Position numbers and translations under genes: made by a program
Notes under the pieces: model-generated
What the model saw: only the letters and a program-made list of their open reading frames with translations
Databases searched by the model: none
Told to the model about the DNA's origin: nothing
Shown: piece after piece, positions 17,604 through 26,355 of the stretch
How the letters are laid out: every line of letters begins with the position of its first letter
How positions within the stretch are numbered: position 1 is the stretch's first letter
Origin: DATKWS01 sp035529435
GTDB lineage: Bacteria > Krumholzibacteriota > Krumholzibacteriia > Krumholzibacteriales > Krumholzibacteriaceae
Direction of reading: 5' to 3'
Assembly: GCA_035529435.1 (NCBI GenBank)
Contig: DATKWS010000154.1
Coordinates: forward strand, 1-64,000
DNA: 64,000 bases

Positions 17604-18395
17604 CTATCCGGTGCTTTCCTGTTTCGGCGGCCGGTTCTCCTCGAAGAGCGCGTCGTCTATCTCTTCGTCGAATAGTACCTCCTGCCAGAGGTAGTCGGCG
17701 GTCATCGTTCCGTTCTCGTACATCGTGCGATGGAACGACGATGTGATTCCGCCGATTTTGCGGTAATCGTCGAGGATGATGTGCGTCGCGCCGCCCTGCT
17801 TGATGATCCGCACCGGCAGATGCGATTCGGTGCTGATGTCGAACAGGACGGTATCCCCGTCGTTCACGCATCCGACGCGGGTGATCGTCGATCCGGCGAA
17901 CAGCGAATCGTCGGGGACCTCGCCCGCGAGGAAGAAGGTGTCACACGCGTCGTAGTAGTACGGCAGCCCGTCGACGTCCTTCATGAAATCCTCGAGATTC
18001 TCCGTGATGCGCGTATTCTGGTGGGTGTTGGCGTTCACCACCGCCCAGGCGTCACCATCGCTGTAGTAATATTCGAAGTAAAACGGGTGATCGTAGGCGC
18101 TGAAATCCTGATCCATCATGAGCTTGCCGGGCTTCTTGACGTAGAAGGCGCAATCGGCCTTCAGCGTGCCCCAGCCGGGCCTGACCTGCGTGAGGGTCCC
18201 CCGCTCTATCCTCGTCGTCCAGCTCCGCGTTTTATCCAGGCCGCCCAGGGTTTTTACCGCCTTCGCGAGAAGACGTTTCGCCGGGTCTTTCTCCTGCGGT
18301 GCACAGCCGGGATGGAGCAGCGAGATCGTGATGATGGTACAGAGCAGTATCGTTCCGATCGCCGTGCCGCCCCGCATCAATCGTGATAATCCCAT
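17604..18395 (-). CDS. Exported LolA-like / outer-membrane lipoprotein-sorting-like protein
   Basis: A 263-residue protein with an N-terminal hydrophobic segment (about residues 11-27) ending in LLHPGCAPQ, a possible but imperfect lipobox. The mature part has a beta-rich pattern with an N-terminal AVKTLGG, then VKKPGKLMMDQ, YYYSDGDAWAVV and VRIIKQGG, which resembles the LolA/LppX-type half-barrel fold. I cannot assign a specific function. A GGAGG site is 7 bases before the ATG. It lies 13 bases after the stop of the Tat-exported aldo/keto reductase and is probably co-transcribed with it. Its 3' end converges on the site-2 protease gene. Confidence 0.6.
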   Translation of the reverse strand: MGLSRLMRGGTAIGTILLCTIITISLLHPGCAPQEKDPAKRLLAKAVKTLGGLDKTRSWTTRIERGTLTQVRPGWGTLKADCAFYVKKPGKLMMDQDFSAYDHPFYFEYYYSDGDAWAVVNANTHQNTRITENLEDFMKDVDGLPYYYDACDTFFLAGEVPDDSLFAGSTITRVGCVNDGDTVLFDISTESHLPVRIIKQGGATHIILDDYRKIGGITSSFHRTMYENGTMTADYLWQEVLFDEEIDDALFEENRPPKQESTG

Positions 18396-18408
18396 GTGAG
18401 CCCTCCTG

Positions 18409-19650
18409 TCAGCAGAGAGTGAGCATCGAGTGAGCTTCGATCAGCTTCGAACGTATCGCTATGTCGAACGGGCAGGTGCCCAGGCACGAACCGGAGCACG
18501 CCCTGCACCGCTCGGCTCTGTGAGCCGCCGGAAGCCGCGAGTACAGCTGCATCGCGTACTTTTCCTGCTCGTAGCTCTCGTAATAGAGACGGTACCTGAG
18601 GATGTCGTGTATCGGGACGCCGTGGGGACATGCGGTGATGCACCCGCCGCATCCGGGGCGGCAGTATTCGCGGTCGATCGCCCTTCCGTACCCGATCAGC
18701 ATCTTCTGCTCCTGCTCGGTCATGGTGCGCTGCCCCGAAACCGATACGTAATCGTCTATCTGTTCGAAGGTCCGCATCGTGATCGCGAGGGTATCCACGT
18801 TCGGCTGCGCGAGCATCCACTTGAGAACGAGGCGCCGCACGAGTGCATTATCCTTCCTGTACTCCTTCTGCACGATCTTCTTGGCGGCCGAGAGCGTCTT
18901 CATCGCCACCACGGCGATATCCTTCTCTTTCGCCTTCGCGAGTACCGGTTCGAGTCCCTTGGTCATGAAGTTCATGCCGGGCATGATCATGTCGATGTCC
19001 GTGTTTTCTATCAGCCAGGTGAATTCCTCTACCACCTCGGGCCCGTGCGAGCTCGCGCCCCAACCCTTGATCTTGCCCGCTTTCTTCGCCTTTTCGAATG
19101 CCCGGTAAATATTCGGGTTCTCGATCCTCGTCCGGTCGCCGAGATTGGGATCGCCGACCGAGTGGATCAGGCAGCAGTCGATGTAATCGGTGTTGAGGCG
19201 CTCGAGACTCTCGTCGACCGCCTTCGTGACGGCCTCCTCGGAGACATCGGCCGTGATGACCGGCGGATCGAGCTTCGTCGTTACGAACACCTTGTCGCGC
19301 TTCGACGGGAAAATCTGTCCGATGATCTTCTCCATATCGTAATACTGGCGGGCCGTGTCGACGTAATTGATGCCGCGCTCGATGGCGTACTCCAGCGTCG
19401 ACGGGTCCTGCATGCCCGCGTTGCCGAACGAAATGTCGGAGACCTTCCAGCCGAACCGGCCGAGCCGGCGGTACTCCCGGATCATCGGTTTCGTTTCCTG
19501 CGGGTCCGCCGGTTCCGCGGACTGCTGGGGCGGGGAGGCGCCGGTCAACCGCGCCGCGGTGCCGGTGAGCCCGATTCCCGCGCCGATGATACCGGCCGTG
19601 CCGCGGCCGATAAAGGATCGTCTCGATATCTTCTTGTCCGATTCATTCAT
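18409..19650 (-). CDS. Tat-exported aldo/keto reductase with C-terminal Fe-S cysteines
   Basis: A 413-residue protein starting MNESDKKISRRSFIGRG, a twin-arginine signal (Arg10-Arg11) followed by a glycine/alanine-rich hydrophobic stretch. The body is an aldo/keto reductase TIM barrel: NYVDTARQYYD gives the catalytic Asp and Tyr, VTTKLD the Lys and DCCLIHSVG the His. The last 100 residues hold two cysteine groups, CGGCITACPHG and CRACSGSCLGTCPF, in ferredoxin-like spacing. Such fusions are common in anaerobes, and Tat export fits a protein folded with cofactors before transport. The ATG at 19650 has GTGAGG just upstream; a GTG four codons earlier overlaps that site and is unlikely. Confidence 0.88.
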   Translation of the reverse strand: MNESDKKISRRSFIGRGTAGIIGAGIGLTGTAARLTGASPPQQSAEPADPQETKPMIREYRRLGRFGWKVSDISFGNAGMQDPSTLEYAIERGINYVDTARQYYDMEKIIGQIFPSKRDKVFVTTKLDPPVITADVSEEAVTKAVDESLERLNTDYIDCCLIHSVGDPNLGDRTRIENPNIYRAFEKAKKAGKIKGWGASSHGPEVVEEFTWLIENTDIDMIMPGMNFMTKGLEPVLAKAKEKDIAVVAMKTLSAAKKIVQKEYRKDNALVRRLVLKWMLAQPNVDTLAITMRTFEQIDDYVSVSGQRTMTEQEQKMLIGYGRAIDREYCRPGCGGCITACPHGVPIHDILRYRLYYESYEQEKYAMQLYSRLPAAHRAERCRACSGSCLGTCPFDIAIRSKLIEAHSMLTLC

Positions 19651-19679
19651 CGTGTACCTCACTTTCGCAGACGTTGCCG

Positions 19680-21770
19680 TTACTCCTCATTGTTTAGTTC
19701 AAGTCCGTAGTGGTCACTGATATCGAGCGGCGGCATGGGCCCCTCGAGCGGTTTTCCGTCACGCACGTACCAGTCGTACCATTGGAGGTGACGATAGAGG
19801 ACATCTAATCTGCCCGGCTGTCGCGCGTTACCGTGCCCCTCACCGGGGTACTGGACGAGGCGGACCGCCGGGTGGTTGTTCATTTTCAGCCTTCTATGGA
19901 ATTCGAGGCTCTGCGACGGGTGGACGCGCGTGTCGGCCGCGCCGCCGAGAATCAGCACCGCGGTCCTGCTCTTGTGCGCGTGATAGATCGGGCTCCGCTC
20001 GAGGCTGAACTGCCACATCTCCTCGAGCTTTCTGCCCGAATGGACGTAGAGTTCCTCGTATGGAATGTCCGTCGTGCTCAGCTTGCTCACGAGGTCGCTG
20101 ATTCCGACGAACATGCAGACGGCCCTGACCATATCGGTGTAATACCCCGCGAACCACGCCGCGGCGTACCCACCGTACGAGCCGCCGCCGAGCCCGACGC
20201 GTGAAGGATCGGCGATACCCTCCTCGATGAGGTACGTGATACCGTCGGCCACATCGTCGAACTCCTTGCCGGCCGCGTCCATGTATCCCTGCATGGCGAA
20301 GTCGAGGCCGTAGCCCGTGCTCGCGCGGTAGTTGGGGTAGAAGACCACGTATCCCTTGCCGGCGAGCACCTGGGCGGGATTGAAGTAACCGGTGAGCCAC
20401 CGGTTCGGGTAGTGCGATTCCGGACCGCCGTGGACCGCGATGATCAGCGGGTAGCGCCTGCCCGGCTTGAAGCCAACGGGCCTCACGAGAATCCCCTCGA
20501 TCTCGAGTCCGTCCCGCGCACGGTACCGGATCACCTCCTGCGTGCCGAGCTCCCGTTCGGCGATCCACGGGTTGAGCTCGGTGAGCCGTTTCGGTTCCTT
20601 CGATCCGCGTTCCCAGTAGAAGACGTCCCCCGGTATGTCGTGTGCCGTTCCGATCATCGCGAAATGTTTGAAATTCCCGGTGAAGTCCGGCGCGTAGAAT
20701 ACGAATGCGATCTTCTCGCCGCTGAGAATGATATCGCGCCCACCGCCCTTCGCCTTGACCGTGCTCAGGGTGTTCCACGCGCCCTCGGCGGCGGAGTATG
20801 CAACGGTTCGCTTGTCCTTCCACCCGACCGTCATCACGTGACCGCGGAAATCCGGTTCGGTCAGGTTCGTGACCGCAGTGCTCTCGATATCGATAACGTA
20901 CGCCTGGCTTACCGCGTGGTCCTCCTGCGTCTTCGCCGCCGTGTAGGCCAGCATCGAGCCGTCGGAGCTGAAGGCGAAGTTCCCGAGCTTGCCGGGATTG
21001 TCGGTGAGCCGGGTCATATCCCTCGTTTCGAGGTCGATGATGTGGATCTTGTTGAACATGTAACGATGATCGACGAGGTTCTCGGGAGAGATCGCGGCGG
21101 CGATCCTCCTGCCTTCACGGTCGAACTCGAAGTCCCACACCGTTCCATCCTCGGTGATCTGCTCCGCCTCGCCGATCCCACCGTCCTTCCTCACGCCGAT
21201 CATGTAGAGGTTCCGGTGGCGCAGGTTCTCCTCGAAGTAGACGAAGCCGTACCCCTTGTCATCGAGCTCCTTCTCGCGCCCGCTCTCCGGCGACGTCGCG
21301 ATGTAGGCGATCCGGTCCCCGGCGGGATGCCACCGGAACGCGCTGACGCCCGTCTTGGATTTGGTGATCGGCACCGACTCGCCGCCGGACACGGGTATCA
21401 TCCAGACCTGCGTTTTGGCCTTGTCGCCGCGCCGCATCAGAAACGCGATCCGCACGCCGTCGGGGCTGAAACGGGGCGAGAGCACATTGACCTTCCCCGT
21501 GATGTAGGGACGAACCGCTCCCGGCCCGGTGGAGACGAGGTGGAGCTCGCTGTAGGCCGGTCCCGGTTCCTCGTCCGGTTCCCGGGGGACCTCCACCGTA
21601 TAGGCGATCCATTCTCCGTCGGGGCTGATCGCCGCGCTGATGCACCGTTTCAGTCTCAGCGCGTCCTCGGGTGCGAATACGGCGGCGCTCAGTGCCGCCG
21701 GTACGAGGAAGACGAGCAGCGCGATGCATGAGATGGTGACGGTAAAGGAGGTCGATTTTCTTTGAATCAT
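19680..21770 (-). CDS. Exported S9 family prolyl-oligopeptidase-like peptidase
   Basis: The 696-residue product begins MIQRKSTSFTVTISC and has a signal peptide ending near LSAAVF. A beta-propeller of ISPDGEWIAYTV-type repeats covers ~30-420. The alpha/beta-hydrolase domain follows with the nucleophile in GLGGGSYGGY, the Asp in GGAADTRVHP and the His in GEGHGN. It should cleave short peptides, probably after proline or with dipeptidyl/acylaminoacyl preference, in the periplasm. The start at 21770 has AAGGGGAA 7 bases upstream; the frame extends to 21854 with arginine-rich non-homologous sequence. It is divergently arranged from the OPT transporter gene, a peptide importer that could take up its products. 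Confidence 0.92.
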   Translation of the reverse strand: MIQRKSTSFTVTISCIALLVFLVPAALSAAVFAPEDALRLKRCISAAISPDGEWIAYTVEVPREPDEEPGPAYSELHLVSTGPGAVRPYITGKVNVLSPRFSPDGVRIAFLMRRGDKAKTQVWMIPVSGGESVPITKSKTGVSAFRWHPAGDRIAYIATSPESGREKELDDKGYGFVYFEENLRHRNLYMIGVRKDGGIGEAEQITEDGTVWDFEFDREGRRIAAAISPENLVDHRYMFNKIHIIDLETRDMTRLTDNPGKLGNFAFSSDGSMLAYTAAKTQEDHAVSQAYVIDIESTAVTNLTEPDFRGHVMTVGWKDKRTVAYSAAEGAWNTLSTVKAKGGGRDIILSGEKIAFVFYAPDFTGNFKHFAMIGTAHDIPGDVFYWERGSKEPKRLTELNPWIAERELGTQEVIRYRARDGLEIEGILVRPVGFKPGRRYPLIIAVHGGPESHYPNRWLTGYFNPAQVLAGKGYVVFYPNYRASTGYGLDFAMQGYMDAAGKEFDDVADGITYLIEEGIADPSRVGLGGGSYGGYAAAWFAGYYTDMVRAVCMFVGISDLVSKLSTTDIPYEELYVHSGRKLEEMWQFSLERSPIYHAHKSRTAVLILGGAADTRVHPSQSLEFHRRLKMNNHPAVRLVQYPGEGHGNARQPGRLDVLYRHLQWYDWYVRDGKPLEGPMPPLDISDHYGLELNNEE

Positions 21771-22004
21771 GAGGCCATTCCCCTTTCTTCGCCGTGCCCG
21801 TACATCGCGAATGGCGCATCGATGCCGGCCACGCGGGCTCATGGCATTTTCCATTACGTGCCATAATGCACCAACTGATTATCTTTGTAAATTATAATCT
21901 CGGGCCAGGGTACGCTCATTCCCGCGATGGCGTGGGGCGCCGGACGGATCTTTCTGCAGACAGGGGCCGGAGGTAACGCGGCGGCCGCCGGAACCGTAAT
22001 TTTT

Positions 22005-22034
22005 TTGACTGGATCGCGCGTGAAATGATACAGT
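22005..22034 (+). promoter_or_regulatory. Possible sigma-70 promoter for the OPT transporter gene
   Basis: TTGACT (22005-22010) and TACAGT (22029-22034) are spaced by 18 bases, about 180 bases before the OPT start. The whole 21771-22214 gap between the divergent peptidase and transporter genes contains no gene; it is GC-rich apart from a short AT-rich patch at 21868-21900. Confidence 0.35.
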
Positions 22035-22214
22035 AAACTGAACCGCCGATCTTCGGAGCGGCCGGCCGGGGGCGATGGTCCGTGCCGGAGATCGCGCGGC
22101 ACGGGAGCGGGAGGCGCGCCCCCCAGAGATCGCCGTACACATGCATGCGTGGTGGGACCGGGTACGGTTCCGCACCCTGATCAACAGGTTCTGACTCGGA
22201 AGAAGGAAAAACAT

Positions 22215-24179
22215 ATGCCTGACGTACCGACAAAGCTGCCACCGGAGGCGTACCGGGAACTGAACGAGGGGGAGTCATACCATCCGATCGTACCCGCGGA
22301 CCGGGCGCCGCTCGAGGTCACGCTGCGCTCTCTCGGGATCGGTCTTGTCATGGCGATGATCTTCTCGCTTGCCTCGGCCTACCTTGCGCTCAAGGCGGGG
22401 CAGGGGATGGAGGCCGCCATACCGATCGCGATCCTTGCGGTCGGTATGGCCGGGGTCTTCGCCCGCCGGAGCACGATTCTCGAAAACGTCATCATCCAGT
22501 CGGTCGGCGCCGCGTCGAGCGCGGTCGTGGCCGGTGCCGTGTTCACCATTCCGGCGCTCTACATGCTCGATATAGAGGTGTCGTTCTGGCATATCTTCCT
22601 GACCGCCTTCTTCGGCGGGTGCCTCGGCGTGCTCTTCCTGATCCCGCTGCGGAATTATCTCATGGTCAACGAACATGGAAAACTCCCCTTTCCCGAGGCG
22701 ATGGCGACGACGGAGATACTGGTGGCGGGGGAGAGCGCCGGGCAGCAGGCGAAGACGCTCGTCTGGAGCGCCCTCGTCGGATTCGTTTTCGATTTCTGTA
22801 TACTGACCTTCAACTTCTGGCGGGAGGTCATCACCTTTCATGCGGTCGGGATCGGCCGCTGGCTCGAGCGCCGTTTCGCCATGGCGATCCGTATCGACGG
22901 TCTCTCGGCGATCGTGGGGCTCGGCTACATCGTCGGGATCAAGTATGCCTCGATAATCGCTGCGGGGAGTTTCCTCTCCTTTCTCGTTTTCATACCGTTC
23001 ACCAAGTATATCGGCTCTCATCTCACCGGTGTCATCCCACCGGGGACCGTTCCCATCGCGGACATGGGCGTCGATGACATCTTCGTCAACTACGTGCGGC
23101 TGATCGGTATCGGCGGCATCGCCGGCGCGGGGATCATGGGAATCATCCGGAGCCTACCCTCGATCGGGCAGTCGTTCATGCTGGGTGTAAAGGGGATTGC
23201 AGCGACGCACGGTGAGGTGCACGCGGACGTCAGGACGGAGCGGAACGTCAACATGCGGGATGTCCTGCTGGGGATCGCGGGGTGCGCGATCTGTGTATGG
23301 CTGTTCTTCCGCGGCGGGCTCGCCAATTCCCTCGTCTCCACGATCGGCGTTCTCCTCGCGCTCGGGATATCGTTTCTCTTCACGATGGTCGCCGCCCGCG
23401 CGATCGGCCTGATCGGGACGAATCCGGTCTCGGGCATGACGCTCGTGACCCTCATCATCACGAGCGTCATTCTCACGAGGGTCGGGCTCACCGGCAAACC
23501 GGGGATGTTCGTGGCGCTCATCGTCGGCGGCGTTGTCTGCACCGCGCTCGCCGTCGCCGGGGCCTTCGCCACCGACCTCAAGACCGGGTACTGGATCGGC
23601 GCGACACCGAGGAACCAGCAGGTCTACAAGTTCCTCGGCGTCCTCGTCTCGGCGGCCTTCTGCGGCATCGCCATGATACTGCTCGCGAAGACCTACACGC
23701 TGGGTTCGCTTGAAATGCCCGCGCCGCAGGCCTCCGCGATGAAGGAGATCATCTACGGCCTCATGGGTCCCGAAGCCGGCGTGCAGTGGATCCTTTTCGC
23801 GTTCGGAGTGATCATCTCGGTGCTCCTCGCGATGAGCGGCGTGCCGGCGCTGGCCTTCGCGCTGGGAATGTACCTGCCGATACAGCTCAACACGGCCGTG
23901 CTGCTCGGCGGCTTCATCTCGTACCTCGTCGGTAGGAGCTCGAAGGATGCCGAACTGGTCAAGGAGCGAAAGGAACGGGGCATCCTCGTTGCATCCGGAT
24001 ACATCGCCGGCGGCTCGATCGCCGGGGTGTTCTCCGCCGTCGTTGCGGTTATCGGCCTGGACCGTTTCCTGCGGGTGACGTACTCCGAGACTGCGAGTGA
24101 GCTGCTTGCGATCGCTATGCTGGCCGCACTCTCACTCTTCATGTATCACTACTCGAAGATGGTGAAACGCGGGGGATGA
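22215..24179 (+). CDS. OPT family oligopeptide transporter
   Basis: A 654-residue inner-membrane protein with about 14-16 hydrophobic segments. The opening LPPEAYRELNEGESYHPIVP and RAPLEVTLRSLGIGLVMA are characteristic of the bacterial OPT family (the PSE/YSL-like branch), which imports oligopeptides or metal chelates by proton coupling. KLPFPEAMATTEILVAGE and GSHLTGVIPPGTVP are further family-like stretches. AAGGA stands 7 bases before the ATG at 22215; upstream in-frame starts lack a site. It is divergent from the S9 peptidase gene, and its stop overlaps the start of a methyltransferase gene by 4 bases, so the two are translationally coupled. Confidence 0.92.
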   Translation: MPDVPTKLPPEAYRELNEGESYHPIVPADRAPLEVTLRSLGIGLVMAMIFSLASAYLALKAGQGMEAAIPIAILAVGMAGVFARRSTILENVIIQSVGAASSAVVAGAVFTIPALYMLDIEVSFWHIFLTAFFGGCLGVLFLIPLRNYLMVNEHGKLPFPEAMATTEILVAGESAGQQAKTLVWSALVGFVFDFCILTFNFWREVITFHAVGIGRWLERRFAMAIRIDGLSAIVGLGYIVGIKYASIIAAGSFLSFLVFIPFTKYIGSHLTGVIPPGTVPIADMGVDDIFVNYVRLIGIGGIAGAGIMGIIRSLPSIGQSFMLGVKGIAATHGEVHADVRTERNVNMRDVLLGIAGCAICVWLFFRGGLANSLVSTIGVLLALGISFLFTMVAARAIGLIGTNPVSGMTLVTLIITSVILTRVGLTGKPGMFVALIVGGVVCTALAVAGAFATDLKTGYWIGATPRNQQVYKFLGVLVSAAFCGIAMILLAKTYTLGSLEMPAPQASAMKEIIYGLMGPEAGVQWILFAFGVIISVLLAMSGVPALAFALGMYLPIQLNTAVLLGGFISYLVGRSSKDAELVKERKERGILVASGYIAGGSIAGVFSAVVAVIGLDRFLRVTYSETASELLAIAMLAALSLFMYHYSKMVKRGG

Positions 24180-24928
24180 CCGGCGCCGTTGTCCACATGG
24201 AGCGCGATAGAAAGAACATAACCTTTACCCATTCCATCCGGACCCTCTATTCCGAGCAGGGCCTGCGATTCCAGCGGGAGAAGTACCTGCCGAAGATCGA
24301 GTTTCTGAGAAACCACTTCGGGGGGCGCTTCGGCGAGATACGCCTTGCCGATATCGGGGTCGGCTATGGGGTGTTTCTCCATCTGATGGAGAAGGAGTAC
24401 GGGCTCCGGCGCCTGTACGGCATGGATCCGTTTCCCGATTCGATCGAGATCGCCGGGCGCTACACATCCGCACGTATCGAGCGGGGGGACATCACCGACG
24501 AGGAATGGCCCTTGGAGAAGGGATTCTTCGATGTCATCACCTGTTTCGACGTCGTCGAGCATCTCATGGACCCCGGAATCTTCTTCGGCCGTGCCGGCGA
24601 CTACCTCGGGATCGACGGGCTCGTCGTCGTGACGACCCCCAACCGGGACCTGCCGTACCGGATGCGCACCATCCCACTCATCGGTCTGCCCGATACGAAT
24701 CCGACCCATATCAACGTGCGTGAGTCGCGTTACTGGAAAGGGCTGGTCCGCCGGTACGGTTTCGATATTCTCGCCGCCTGGAAGGGGGAGCACCTGACGC
24801 ACATCCGTCTCGCCCCGAAGGTGCTCGCGGCACTCTGCTCGCTGCTGCGGCTGGATCACCGGAGGCTGCCGCTCGTCAATGCATTCGAGCAATCGTTCTG
24901 CATGGTGCTGCGGCGCGGTGCGGTGTAG
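24176..24928 (+). CDS. Class I SAM-dependent methyltransferase
   Basis: A 250-residue protein with motif I LADIGVGYGVF, GMDPFPDSIEIA as the ribose-binding acidic strand, GDITDEEWPLE and a CFDVVEHLMDPG core, as in methyltransferase-23/UbiG-like domains. The ATG overlaps the OPT stop codon (ATGA). A second ATG seven codons later (MERDRKN) is possible because no clear ribosome-binding site favours the first. The acceptor is unknown; coupling to an OPT gene is unusual and may be only positional. A small hairpin with a T-run follows. Confidence 0.8.
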   Translation: MTGAVVHMERDRKNITFTHSIRTLYSEQGLRFQREKYLPKIEFLRNHFGGRFGEIRLADIGVGYGVFLHLMEKEYGLRRLYGMDPFPDSIEIAGRYTSARIERGDITDEEWPLEKGFFDVITCFDVVEHLMDPGIFFGRAGDYLGIDGLVVVTTPNRDLPYRMRTIPLIGLPDTNPTHINVRESRYWKGLVRRYGFDILAAWKGEHLTHIRLAPKVLAALCSLLRLDHRRLPLVNAFEQSFCMVLRRGAV

Positions 24929-24992
24929 CATCGGCCGGATCCCGGCCGCGGCCCTCCGGCGCCGGAATGGATTATCGCGATCGCGGTGCCCG

Positions 24993-25012
24993 CGGTACGG
25001 CCGTACCGTTTT
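24993..25012 (+). terminator. Short hairpin with T-run after the methyltransferase gene
   Basis: The self-complementary CGGTACGGCCGTACCG (24993-25008) is followed directly by TTTT. It overlaps the end of the convergent lipoprotein gene. GGCCGG-ATC-CCGGCC at 24933-24947 is an additional stem just after the methyltransferase stop. Confidence 0.45.
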
Positions 25013-25877
25013 ACTCCGGCGAGTAGGTGACCGATATCCGGTCCCCCGGTTCATCCTCGAAGTACCCGTATACATTCAGAATGATGTCATCGAATCCGCC
25101 GTAACCGGCCGCGTACCGTTCGGCGATCTCCCTGATATCGAATGAACCCTGCGTCGTGATGAACGCCTCGCAGAAATCCCCGAGGTTGACGTGCTGGAGA
25201 AACAGATTCGTCTGGACGGGGTACGATTCCATGAATGCGGGACTCCAGTACAGCTTGTACGCGTGATCCCCGCAGCCGCCGCCGTGCGACACGGTCAGTG
25301 TCAGCACGTTGCCGGTGATCGTTCCCTCCCGGACAACGACGGGGTCCCGCTGGAGCAGACCGGGAGGGGAAGAGGTGGGGATTACACGATCGATCCGGAC
25401 GCCGTTCGATACCTTTCCGATCATCAGGATGGCGCTGTAGTCCTCGGGATCGTAATCGTGCTCGAGATCGGGATAGGGATCGAGCCGGAGGAGTGTGAAA
25501 CTGTACCCCCATGTGTAATCGGTCATGTCGGGAGTCTTGCCGGGCTCGCTCGACGGCCGGATGATCGGCGTCACAGTCGAGGGTCCCCTGCCGGGCAGGT
25601 CGATCCGGAATGCGGTAGCGGCCTGCCCCTCCCAGAAGCAGTCGACCTCGAAGGGGCATCTCCCTTCGGTGACATGTATGAAGGTGATGTAGAGATTCTC
25701 CTCCTCGACGAGGACGGTCTGCCCGTAACCGATCGAGATATCCGCTTCGAGATCCTTTACGACGATATCCGGTTGCGGAAGGTCTTGACCGCACGGGCAG
25801 ATACATGAATCATCGGAACAGTTGACGAGCGGGAGACAGCAGATGAGCGTAAGCGCTATCCGTGCGAGAGTGCGCAT
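25011..25877 (-). CDS. Hypothetical lipoprotein with cysteine-rich N-terminus
   Basis: A 288-residue protein with a lipoprotein-like signal, hydrophobic from residue 5 and ending LVNC at about 20, then a cysteine-rich stretch SDDSCICPCGQD. The mature part includes VTEGRCPFEVDCFWEGQA, a short Cys-containing motif found in several exported proteins of unknown function, and a glycine-rich GGGCGDHAYKLYW later. I do not recognise a family. GGGAGG precedes the ATG by about 6 bases. It is a single gene that converges with the methyltransferase gene. Confidence 0.65.
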   Translation of the reverse strand: MRTLARIALTLICCLPLVNCSDDSCICPCGQDLPQPDIVVKDLEADISIGYGQTVLVEEENLYITFIHVTEGRCPFEVDCFWEGQAATAFRIDLPGRGPSTVTPIIRPSSEPGKTPDMTDYTWGYSFTLLRLDPYPDLEHDYDPEDYSAILMIGKVSNGVRIDRVIPTSSPPGLLQRDPVVVREGTITGNVLTLTVSHGGGCGDHAYKLYWSPAFMESYPVQTNLFLQHVNLGDFCEAFITTQGSFDIREIAERYAAGYGGFDDIILNVYGYFEDEPGDRISVTYSPE

Positions 25878-25999
25878 TGTCCACCTCCCTGTTACGGTAT
25901 AATATAATGCCTACCGCCTATCGGTAAACGTCCCATTCCCGGGCGGTGTCCGCGTTACGCGAACCGCGGCGGTACGGAATCGCGGGCGGCATCGTCTCG

Positions 26000-26242
26000 T
26001 TACGGGGTATCGATTCCGGTGGGGGGTGGTGCCGTTTTCCGGTTTTCTTTTCTGCCGCAACGTACCGTTGCGATGACATATCCGATAATGATGCCGAGGA
26101 CCAGGGTGAACAGGATCATGACGATCCGCGGCATTCCGAATTCCCAGAACAGCAGGTGAATCGGCACGTTCGCCGTGTTCTGGAGGGCTATCACCAGCGC
26201 GATGATAATGAGAATCAAGGCAACGACGATCTTTGTATTCAT
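26000..26242 (-). CDS. LapA/DUF1049-like small membrane protein
   Basis: An 80-residue protein with two transmembrane helices (about 5-20 and 38-60) separated by NTANVPIHLLFWEFGMPRIV, the signature of LapA-domain proteins, which in E. coli act with LapB in lipopolysaccharide assembly control. The tail is basic, then proline-rich. AGGAGAGG lies about 6 bases before the ATG. No lapB is adjacent. Confidence 0.75.
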   Translation of the reverse strand: MNTKIVVALILIIIALVIALQNTANVPIHLLFWEFGMPRIVMILFTLVLGIIIGYVIATVRCGRKENRKTAPPPTGIDTP

Positions 26243-26355
26243 ATCAAACCTCTCCTGTCGGCACCGCTACTATGAACGTTTTTCGCGCACGAAGTCAATG
26301 GTATTCGTGATCGATCCCGGGAGGTGATACGGTGCACGATGTGCAGCGGTGAGGA